DNA from: Betaproteobacteria bacterium
GTDB taxonomy: Bacteria; Pseudomonadota; Gammaproteobacteria; Burkholderiales; Casimicrobiaceae
DNA length: 64,000 bases
Direction: 5' to 3'
Assembly (NCBI GenBank): GCA_016717855.1
Contig: JADKEV010000015.1
Span: 1-64,000 of the forward strand
Both the position numbers and the translations under genes were made by a program. Below, in pieces: positions 35,101 through 40,540 of the stretch. The notes below the pieces were generated by a model. That model saw only the letters and a program-made list of their open reading frames with translations, was not told where the DNA came from and ran no database searches. How positions within the stretch are numbered: the stretch's first letter is position 1; every line of letters begins with the position of its first letter.

Positions 35101-37004
35101 CCGGCGCTGGCGTTGAAGTTCGGGTCGCCGCCGTAGTTGACAGTGATCGGGTGCGCACCGGTGGCCAGCGCCGACGTGGAGAGCGACGCCGTGCCGGCGA
35201 CCAGGGCGACCGGGGCCCCGAGCGGGGTGATCCCGTCCATGAACTGCACCGTGCCCGTGGGCGTGCCGCTGCCCGGCGGGTTGGCGGCCACGGTCGCGGT
35301 GAACGTCACCGGCTGGCCGAACACCGACGGATTGACGTCAGAGGTAACCGTCGTGGTCGTATCCGTCTTGTTGACGGTTTGCGTGGGCAGCGCACCGCTG
35401 CTGATGAGGAAATCCACATCGCCCAGGTAGTCAACGGTGATCGCGTGCGCCCCCAGCGCCAGTGCTGCGGTGCTGAACGCCGCCGTGCCGCCAGCCAGCG
35501 CGACCGGCGCGCCGATCGGGTTGCCGGCATCCCTGAACTGCACGGAGCCGGTCGGCGTGCCGCTGCCCGGCGGCGTCGCCACGACGGTTGCCGTAAAGGT
35601 GACGCTCTGGCCGATCAGCGATGGATTGATGTTGGAGACGACCGTGGTCGTCGTTGGGGCCTGGTTGATGGTCAGGGCAAAGGGCGCGGCTACCGGGGCG
35701 CCGACGCCGTTGCTGGCGGTCAGCGTGCAGTTCTTGACGCCGACGCTGCCCAGCGCGGCGGAACCGGCGAGCGTGGCGGTGCCATTGCCGTTGTCGGTGA
35801 CCGTCAGGCCGCCGGGCAGGGCCGGGACGCAACCGGTCAGGGTCAGCGCCGGCGCCGGAAAGCCGCTGGCGGTGAACGTGAAACTGCCGGGCGTGCCGAC
35901 GGTGAACGCGGTGGAGCCCGCGCTGGTGATCGCCGGCGCTTGATTGACGGTCAGCGTGAAGTTCTGGCTCCCTGGCGGCGGCACGCCGTTGACCGCGCCG
36001 AAGGTCAGCGGGTAGATGCCGCCCGTGCCCGCACCGGGAATGCCGGAGAGCGCGGCCGTGCTCTGGCCGGGGGTATAGACGAAGCTCACCCCGGTGGGCA
36101 GCGCCCCGCCCTGAGTGATGCTGGTCACCGCCGGGATGCCGAAGGTGGTGATGGCGAAATTGCCCGCGGTGCCGACCGTGAACGTGGTCGCCGCGGCGCT
36201 GGTGAAGCTTGGCGGGCTGGCCGTCTTCACGTCCACCCGCACGAAGATCTTCGGGTTCTCCAGCAGGACGAAGACCGCCGCCATGTCGGCCCCGCCGGGG
36301 GCGTCGCCGGTCGGATCGCCCGCCAGTTGCGGCACCCCGGTCCAGTCGTCTATCAGGCCGTTGAGGACGATTGCCGCCCACGTCGTGCCGGCGACGATGC
36401 TGGCCAGCACGCCACAAAAAACCAGCGTCGAAACTTTATGCTGGCGCAACCGGCGCAAGGCAAACCAGGCCAGCGCGAAGGCCAGCAGCAGCAGCGTGCC
36501 ATGGGCCAGCGTCGGGATGATCGGGAAGGGGCCGAGTTCAAAGAAAATATCGCCGGCGCCGGCCTGGCCGTTGCTGGTGATGAGCGCATCGCTGCCGGTG
36601 TTCGGATCGGTATAGACGAAACCCAGCCGGTACTGGCCGTATGGGGCCACGATGGGGAACCAGGTCTCGAGGACGTCGTAGCCGGCGGTGCCGCTGCCGA
36701 TGCCCACCGGCCAGCCGCCGGCGTCGATCAGGGTCGGGGGGCCGAACGTGCTGGGCGGGCTCGCGCAGTCGGCCCGGGTCACGCCGCTGACCATCGGCGG
36801 ATAGACACCCGTATTGACCGTCGTGGTGACGATGAACTCGACGCCGGTGAAGGGGCCGTCGGGCGTCGCGACCGTGCAGCCGGTGGCGGAATTGCTGTCC
36901 TTGTCGACCAGGATGTCGAACGTCGCGGCGCGCACCGCGGTGGCCAGCAACAGGCCCAGGGCAAGCAACAACGGCAGGGTCCACCACTTGCGCGTCGTTT
37001 TCAT
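29190..37004 (-). CDS. Giant surface protein: IPTL-like segment, Ig-like repeats, parallel beta-helix
   Basis: 2604 residues from ATG 37004, where a signal peptide begins (MKTTRKWWTLPLLLALGLLL) after AGGGAAC. An earlier in-frame ATG at 37247 adds repeat-derived sequence. Residues 163-187 (IPTLAHGTLLLLAFALAWFA, then LRRLR) look like an IPTL-CTERM sorting tail in an internal position, followed by a second hydrophobic stretch at 193-213. From about 265 come He_PIG/Ig-like domains, then four Ig-like-5 type repeats of about 95 residues (about 448-835), then more He_PIG domains to about 1570. From about 1611 (MIWYVKNDVALTGNGSAG) a right-handed beta-helix with many N/T/G-rich rungs reaches the end (ISGGAACPL). 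There is no outer-membrane beta-barrel or C-terminal anchor. Likely an adhesin or surface-layer protein. It leads the collar triplet. Confidence 0.85.
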   Translation of the reverse strand: MKTTRKWWTLPLLLALGLLLATAVRAATFDILVDKDSNSATGCTVATPDGPFTGVEFIVTTTVNTGVYPPMVSGVTRADCASPPSTFGPPTLIDAGGWPVGIGSGTAGYDVLETWFPIVAPYGQYRLGFVYTDPNTGSDALITSNGQAGAGDIFFELGPFPIIPTLAHGTLLLLAFALAWFALRRLRQHKVSTLVFCGVLASIVAGTTWAAIVLNGLIDDWTGVPQLAGDPTGDAPGGADMAAVFVLLENPKIFVRVDVKTASPPSFTSAAATTFTVGTAGNFAITTFGIPAVTSITQGGALPTGVSFVYTPGQSTAALSGIPGAGTGGIYPLTFGAVNGVPPPGSQNFTLTVNQAPAITSAGSTAFTVGTPGSFTFTASGFPAPALTLTGCVPALPGGLTVTDNGNGTATLAGSAALGSVGVKNCTLTASNGVGAPVAAPFALTINQAPTTTTVVSNINPSLIGQSVTFTATVVATPPGSGTPTGSVQFRDAGNPIGAPVALAGGTAAFSTAALALGAHAITVDYLGDVDFLISSGALPTQTVNKTDTTTTVTSDVNPSVFGQPVTFTATVAANPPGSGTPTGTVQFMDGITPLGAPVALVAGTASLSTSALATGAHPITVNYGGDPNFNASAGTLPTQTVNKANTTNVLNSAPNPSVFGQNVTLTATVAVVAPGAGVPTGTVNFFDGITNIGNSPLVAGVATLNTAALAVNAHMLTAQYAGDVNFNVSTSNTVGHTVNKAASNTALGSSLNPSLEGQAVTFTATVTAVAPGAGIPGGTVQFMDGATPLGGPVALVAGVATINTSALLPGVHSMSVTYGGDASFNGSSSAPLVQTINKAPAAVDDPDYIMLTGTTLTITAAGMPPGLLANDSLGFPAATVSFFGGGDVSALVTDNPAGAPVLFGGHSLQVDADGGFTFIAAAGSYGNVTFQYRLHNSAGDSDATVTIGIHKAPLFTSPATASFQPGLPGTFTVTTSGFPFPAITTGPFTPAAPWLSLTDNGDGTATLAGTPPALATGSITFTLTAQNIIAPPATQNFTLQLQAPPAITSANATTFQTTVPGTFTVTTTGFPTGASMVIGQTGALPAGTVAFVNNNDGTATLAGTANAGQGGVYPLVITANNGVPPAASQNFTLTVNDAPGTPSGPTPVTFVVGTLNTATYTATGYPLPTFTLTGCPTLPPAITLSPTGLLSGTAVAGTGGDYNCTVNASNGIGVPTTLPIVVQVREAPAFTSANTLTCVVGTPCPTLNVTASGFPAPTLTAGVCTPALPAPVAFTGSGTTTMSLGGTPPALSGGTYSCALTASNGVGSNANQTLVVTINQPPAITSANSAVFTEGLPGTFTVTTTGFPTNASMVITQGGAALPGALTFTNNNNGTATLAGTPNAATAGLYVLTITANNGIGAPAVQNPLNLRVCPIITIGALSSQPTRTNPYTASVTAVGGTGPYTYAITAAPSPLTGATLGSNGVFSGTVTAAGPYSFTITATDANGCTGSTPFSGTINEPPTVVGESYQVVGNTPLRVAASDGVTVPHLFVASTNGVLANDNNGNGGGPGGGISAVAGTFATTGGGSITLAADGTFTYAPPIGFTGADTYVYTVSDGVGIATGTVTLNVSTMIWYVKNDVALTGNGSAGSPFKTLAETVTPSAINDTIYLFTGDGTTTGQNAGIVLENGQRLIGQGAALTALGTFNTILNPTLQAAGSAPIIGNSGGNGITLASGNTIRGLTVGATTATKIFGNAFGTLVVGNTTTPDVALTGAGKLLDLTNGTFDATSAFSSIASTSSAAGQHGLKLDTVHGTVAFGSTTINNSGIQGIFIFNSDANVNFGNTVVGTIGAAGSGGGPGAEGIRFESNTGGTRTFGTLAISESTAQGITIAGVGIGGGLTVVTGQTTITNPGNVGILIAGAALGHGTTFANVTVTGSGSTGVSLSNNLGTVTFADLDITPDSGQKGLLSTYTVAGTPGTITATSGTISTLLNTAVEVTSTGTNQPLAMVLDSVSSTGGVNNVLLTRISGSLAMNAGALSGSTGVAFGVSGSTATVGYAGSITNATGGISLTSNTGGTINFTGGMNLSTGANPAFTATGGGTVSATQNNTSIVNTLATTTGTALNVANTTIGASGLTFRSISANGGAKGIILNTTGSSGAFTVTGTGTTAGTGGTIQNTTTRGAEFVSANSITLTNMNFTNNAQSVQDVAATCANLGAGTNLNCSAGIHMATVNGFTLDKVDVNGSNQVCINGNNVTTFSMTNSSQVRNCGNEANENGMQFANLLGTSTITGVTFSNNYHSALDVVNTVATAGTLNVTSASFTGNGIGTHGSTLVKYSGDGTANMTINVQSSSFNGSNSYGYFTDTATTAHVTSTINNSTFGTVSANALGIQYVNSASSDIDFTVTNNTIVGGNALNGSIAMVGFSETGSTTASAQLKGTFTGNTIGTNAVVGSGCSNGCSGVGVFPAGAGEMNLTISNNTIRQVSAQGISLSSNAGTTGTLTMHIKGNTIDQPQAGFSAFLRAISLTPGNSGGASPTSCFEVGGPGGGDKNTISAGWQASSAVRVNNANNTGTTRFPGYIGVPTADATLESFVEANNTMAAGDAFVTSSVAGISGGAACPL
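34440..35670 (-). repeat. Four tandem Ig-like-5 repeats within the giant protein
   Basis: Each unit of about 285 bp encodes a domain opening NPS-x-x-GQ-x-VT(F/L)TATV, with PTG-(S/T)-V-(Q/N)-F in the middle and YxGDxxF near the end. The three NK-containing linkers are nearly the same. They are coding repeats, probably a folded rod. Confidence 0.8.
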
Positions 37005-37225
37005 TTTTGTTCCCTGCCCGGTCCCGCCCCGGTATGGCTCGACACTGAAAGTGCGTTGAACGAATGATTGCACTCCCTGTGTCATTGCGCAAGAAGTGCC
37101 GGCCGCGACGCCGGAGATATCTCGTGGGCGCAACACCGCCTTTCCGTGTTCGGCGAATAGCTGCGGCGTCTGAAGCACGTCCGTCTTGACAAACGGACAA
37201 TGGTCAATTGCTGCAACGCGCGCCT

Positions 37226-37240
37226 CGGGGTCAGAGTCGA
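37226..37240 (+). repeat. Solo CGGGGTCAGAGT unit
   Basis: A lone copy of the unit seen at the ends of the elements at 42887-43026 and 45304-46164. It lies 222 bp upstream of the giant surface protein, near a 32-bp hairpin repeat. Confidence 0.55.
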
Positions 37241-37290
37241 ATAGCACTTCCTCAGGTTCGTCGAGACGAGGAGACCCTGCATCGTAGCTA

Positions 37291-37322
37291 CGTAGGATGG
37301 GTGGAGCGCAGCGATACCCATC
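37291..37322. repeat. 32-bp hairpin repeat
   Basis: Copy in the orientation starting CGTAGGATGGGTGG and ending ATACCCATC. It lies in the gap of about 370 bp between the DSD1-type enzyme gene and the giant surface protein, which otherwise holds only the solo unit at 37226 and presumably the surface protein promoter. Confidence 0.85.
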
Positions 37323-37374
37323 TCGTTGAATCGCACGGAGCCGGTGTCGTGGTGCGATTACGGCAAGGGCGCCA

Positions 37375-38496
37375 TCAGAACACCGCGCCGCGGGCGGTGA
37401 TGGGCCATAGGGATTCGACCACGCCGCCGCGGACGCCGACGAACCAGTCGTGCAGATTGACGGTGGGATCGCAATGACCCGGGATCAATTGCAGCTTGGT
37501 TCCGACCGCGATGGGCAGCGCGGGGGCGGCGCTGGCGGGGTTGAGCACGCCGTGCTCGTCGGAGGCCTTGGCGAACTGCCAGCCCGGCGCGTCCGGGATG
37601 TGCGGGAAGCCGGAGTCGACGCTGTAGGCCTTCAGGCCGGCGTCGAGGATCAGCCGCCCGCCGGCGTCGCTGATCACGGTGCTCAGTACATACAGGCTGT
37701 TCCGGAAGCGCGGCGCGTCCGGCTCGAGGCGGTTGCGGCCGTAGTCGGCGTCCATGAAGATGTACGAGCCCGGCTGGATTTCGTTCCAGACCGCGCTCGC
37801 CGCTTCGAGGCGATACGTGCCGGTGCCTGCGCCCGTGACGCACGGGACGGCGATGCCGGCGGCCTCGAACTCCTTCAGGCATTTGACGACGATGTCCTGC
37901 GCGTGCCGGACCGCGCGGGCGCGCTCGTCCGGTTCGCGCAGATGCTGGGCGCGGCCGTGATACGCCTGAAAACCGGCGAAGCGCAACAGCGGCTGCGCCT
38001 GCAACTGCGCCACAAGCGCCAGCGCTTCCCTCGCCCCGCCAACCCCGCACCGCCCCTGCCCGACATCGAGTTCCACATACACGTCGAGTCCGGTCTGCGC
38101 CGCTTCGACCGCCAGCGCCAGCTGTTCGACCTGCAGCGGATGATCGACGCACACGCCGATCCGCGCCCGCCGCGCCAGCGCCGCCAGCCGTTCCGCCTTT
38201 TGCCCGCCGACGATTTGATTGGTGATCAGCACGTCGTCGATCCCGCCGTCGACCAGCGCTTCGGCCTCGCTGACCTTCTGGCAGCACACGCCGACCGCGC
38301 CCAGCGCGACCTGCTGGCGGGCGATGGCGGGACACTTGTGGGTCTTGGCATGCGGCCGCACGCGCACACCGGCGGCACGCGCGGCGTCCATCAGCAGTTG
38401 CAGGTTGTACTCGAACGCGTCGAGCTCGACGATGAGGGCCGGCGTATCCACCTCGTCCAGGCGCATCCCGATCGAGGCCGGTGCGGGCCAGGTCAT
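37375..38496 (-). CDS. DSD1-family PLP-dependent enzyme (D-threonine aldolase / D-serine dehydratase-like)
   Basis: 373 residues. VDTPALIVELDAFEYNL is the N-terminal block, with the PLP lysine K51 in RVRPHAKTHK of an alanine-racemase-type barrel. The C-terminal metal site is in LIPGHCDPTVN, with the HxC pair of DSD1 enzymes. It would act on D-3-hydroxy amino acids: D-serine, D-threonine or D-3-hydroxyaspartate. GQGRCGVGG and GAGTGTYRLE are further conserved blocks. The exact substrate is not decided by sequence. It lies 16 bp after the MoaD-like gene on the same strand. Confidence 0.88.
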   Translation of the reverse strand: MTWPAPASIGMRLDEVDTPALIVELDAFEYNLQLLMDAARAAGVRVRPHAKTHKCPAIARQQVALGAVGVCCQKVSEAEALVDGGIDDVLITNQIVGGQKAERLAALARRARIGVCVDHPLQVEQLALAVEAAQTGLDVYVELDVGQGRCGVGGAREALALVAQLQAQPLLRFAGFQAYHGRAQHLREPDERARAVRHAQDIVVKCLKEFEAAGIAVPCVTGAGTGTYRLEAASAVWNEIQPGSYIFMDADYGRNRLEPDAPRFRNSLYVLSTVISDAGGRLILDAGLKAYSVDSGFPHIPDAPGWQFAKASDEHGVLNPASAAPALPIAVGTKLQLIPGHCDPTVNLHDWFVGVRGGVVESLWPITARGAVF

Positions 38497-38512
38497 CGCG
38501 CGTTCCGGATGC

Positions 38513-38776
38513 CTAGCCGCCGGAGAGCGCGGCGACGATCATGATTTCATCGCCGGGCTTGAGCGGCGTGGCCAGATCGCCATCGGCCTGATCGCGATTG
38601 ACGAACAGCTTGATGTGGCGCCGGACGCGGTGGTGCTCGTCGATGATGCGGAAACGGATGCCCGGGTACTGGCGGTCCAGGTCGCGCGTGAGCTCGTCCA
38701 GCGTCGCACCCTGCGCCTCGACGGCGCCGGCCTGGCCGGTGTACGACAGCAGCGGGTTGGGAATGAGCACGCGCAT
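38513..38776 (-). CDS. MoaD/ThiS-family ubiquitin-like protein
   Basis: 87 residues from ATG 38776. It has a ubiquitin-like beta-grasp pattern: MRVLIPNPLLSYTGQAG, ATLDELTRDLDRQYPGIRFR, HIKLFVNRDQA, PLKPGDEIMIVAALSGG-stop. The terminal Gly-Gly is the site that becomes a thiocarboxylate in MoaD and ThiS. No moaE, thiG or E1-like partner is adjacent. It lies between the BNR-repeat protein (20 bp) and the DSD1-type enzyme, and pairing of this MoaD type with a BNR protein is one I have seen in other proteobacteria. The longer antisense-like frame to 39487 is rejected. Confidence 0.82.
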   Translation of the reverse strand: MRVLIPNPLLSYTGQAGAVEAQGATLDELTRDLDRQYPGIRFRIIDEHHRVRRHIKLFVNRDQADGDLATPLKPGDEIMIVAALSGG

Positions 38777-38796
38777 CGCGGCCGCCGGAGGTTGCG

Positions 38797-39945
38797 CTAC
38801 CGCCACGCGCAGGCCGTGACCGCATACACGTGCGGCAAATGGCTGGCGAGGCACTTCCACGACTCGCCCGCGTTCTTGCTGGCCCAGATCTCGCCGCTGG
38901 TGGTGCCGAAATAGAGACCCGGCACCGCGTGCTCGTCGATGGTCATCGCCTGCCGCTTGACGGTCCACCACGCCTGCTCGGCCGGCAAACCCTTGTCCTG
39001 GCGTTGCCAGGTCTTGCCGCCGTTCGTGGTCCGGTACACGGCGGGCTTGCCACCGGGAGACGTGCGCGGCCAGACGTCGGAGCCGTCCATCGGGAAGACC
39101 CAGGCCGTATCGGGATCGCGCGGATGCAGGGTCATCGGAAAGCCGATGTTGCCGACCTTCTTCGGCATGCCCTTGCCGATGTCGACCCAGGTGTCCGACG
39201 GCCGGTCGAGCCGGAAGATGCCGCAGTGATTCTGCTGGTACAGCCGGTCGGGTTGCGCGGGATGCATGCGCACGCAATGCGGATCCTGGCCGTACTCGGG
39301 ATACGGGTCCGGATAGAAGATGGCCAGCACGCCCTTGTTGAGCGGCTTCCAGTCGGCCCCGCGATCGGTGGATTCGAACGTGCCGCCGCCCGACATGCTG
39401 ATGTAGAGGTGATTCGCGTCGCGCGGGTCGACGATGATCGAGTGCACCTTGGGTCCGTCGGGCGTGCCGTCCTTGTCGCCGCCGCACCAGTCCTTGCGCT
39501 TCGGGTGCTGGTTGAAGCCGTTGACGCCCTGCCAGGTGAGGCCGCCGTCGTCGCTGCGGAACAAGCCGTGCGGCGAGGTGCCGGCGTACCAGACGCCGGG
39601 CTCGCTCGCGTGACCGGGTGAGAGCCAGAACACGTGGTCGACGCTGCGCGTGTCGTGTGCCGGATCGAACACCGGCGGCTGTTTCGATTCAGTCCAGGTC
39701 CGGCCGCGGTTGGTCGAGCGCATCACCGTGTGGCCGAGATGCCCGGTGCGCGCGGCGACCAGCAGCGTCTTGCCGTCGCGCGGATCGAGCACGGCGTGGT
39801 GGACGATGTGCCCGAGGAAGTGCGGACCCTGCAGGGCCCACGTCACGCGCCTGGCGTCGCCCGTCAGTGTCCAAAGGCCCTTGCGGGTCGCGATCAGCAA
39901 CGACGTCGATTGCGCGGCGGCCGCGCGCGGTGAACTCTTCGCCAT
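38797..39945 (-). CDS. BNR/sortilin-type beta-propeller repeat protein
   Basis: 382 residues from ATG 39945 with GGGGAGG upstream. Asp-box repeats are visible: RSTNRGRTWTES, RSDDGGLTWQGV, ESTDRGADWKPL, RTTNGGKTWQRQ and ASKNAGESWKCL, each S/T-x-D/N-x-G-x-x-W. There is no signal peptide, so it is probably cytoplasmic. The repeats define a propeller; sialidase labels for such proteins are not supported by the sequence. It is first in a run with the MoaD-like and DSD1-type genes. Confidence 0.82.
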   Translation of the reverse strand: MAKSSPRAAAAQSTSLLIATRKGLWTLTGDARRVTWALQGPHFLGHIVHHAVLDPRDGKTLLVAARTGHLGHTVMRSTNRGRTWTESKQPPVFDPAHDTRSVDHVFWLSPGHASEPGVWYAGTSPHGLFRSDDGGLTWQGVNGFNQHPKRKDWCGGDKDGTPDGPKVHSIIVDPRDANHLYISMSGGGTFESTDRGADWKPLNKGVLAIFYPDPYPEYGQDPHCVRMHPAQPDRLYQQNHCGIFRLDRPSDTWVDIGKGMPKKVGNIGFPMTLHPRDPDTAWVFPMDGSDVWPRTSPGGKPAVYRTTNGGKTWQRQDKGLPAEQAWWTVKRQAMTIDEHAVPGLYFGTTSGEIWASKNAGESWKCLASHLPHVYAVTACAWR

Positions 39946-40069
39946 GACTACCTCCCCGAAAATGCGAGCCGCTTATGGTACCTGCAAACTGCGGCGCAAT
40001 GCCACAAGTGCGGGAGCGCGGGAAAGCGCTCGCCTGCGTTGAGCCATGGGCCGGGGCGTTGTTTGCCGG

Positions 40070-40297
40070 TCAGTCTGGACGCAGTCCGGTCAATTTGTCG
40101 GTTGCTCCGGCGCCGGTTGCAGGTGCGGCCTCGCCGGTCGTAAGCACGCGCAAAAGTTCGTTGCCATCACGAAAACTTCGCGTCACGCCGCGCTCGATAT
40201 CCTCGACGAGGCCGGCGATGGCTTCGGGCCGATCGGGGTCCGCGCGGTACATGCGGACCACGAACGAGGCGGGCAGCGGGCGGCGTGCGTTCGACAT
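40070..40297 (-). CDS. 75-residue protein, paralogue of 45025-45237 (possibly leaderless mRNA)
   Basis: ATG 40297. The core LPASFVVRMYRADPDRPEAI, followed by AGLVEDIERGVTRSFRDGNELLRVL, aligns with LPATFVVRLYRLDGARAANI and AGIVEDVASGHQSAFRNARELLALL at 45025-45237, about half identical. It looks like a small beta-beta-alpha protein with no export signal. The -10 box TATCGT (40309-40304) ends 6 nt before the ATG, leaving no room for a ribosome site. It lies under the direct-repeat promoter at 40304-40347. Function unknown. A longer frame to 40522 runs through repeats and is rejected. Confidence 0.72.
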   Translation of the reverse strand: MSNARRPLPASFVVRMYRADPDRPEAIAGLVEDIERGVTRSFRDGNELLRVLTTGEAAPATGAGATDKLTGLRPD

Positions 40298-40303
40298 GCG
40301 TGA

Positions 40304-40347
40304 ACGATACCGGCGGACAGCGGAAGTCCGACTTACCGGAGACTTAC
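40304..40347 (-). promoter_or_regulatory. Direct-repeat promoter (GTAAGT x2, 11-bp period, then TATCGT)
   Basis: On the minus strand: GTAAGT (40347-40342), 5 bp, GTAAGT (40336-40331), 21 bp, TATCGT (40309-40304). Repeat, spacing and box recur at 45245-45288 and 58403-58446. It drives the 75-residue protein. The likely binder is a SARP-like BTAD regulator; that is inference. Confidence 0.65.
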
Positions 40348-40398
40348 GTGGCGGAAAGATCGGGCCGGCAATGCTCGTCGTTGTTCGCCGTTGCTCGT

Positions 40399-40510
40399 CG
40401 TAGGATGGGTGGAGCGCAGCGATACCCATCGCTGGTGGTAAAGCACAGCGATATCCACCACGCCTTCCGACCGACGATGATGGGTATCGCTGCGCTCCAC
40501 CCATCCTACG
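40399..40510. repeat. Inverted pair of 32-bp hairpin repeats
   Basis: Units at 40399-40430 and 40479-40510 are exact reverse complements of each other, 48 bp apart. The whole could form a long hairpin. It separates the first BTAD gene from the direct-repeat promoter. Confidence 0.88.
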
Positions 40511-40540
40511 GCCTGGACCCATCCCACGGCCGCAGAACAG

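Noticed and set aside
34440..35670. Regular repeats that could suggest a CRISPR array
   Set aside because: Units are about 285 bp, in frame, and encode Ig-like domains; there are no short identical repeats with spacers and no cas genes.
38797..39945. Sialidase
   Set aside because: Only the Asp-box repeats are seen; there is no signal peptide and no recognisable sialidase Arg triad or FRIP motif.
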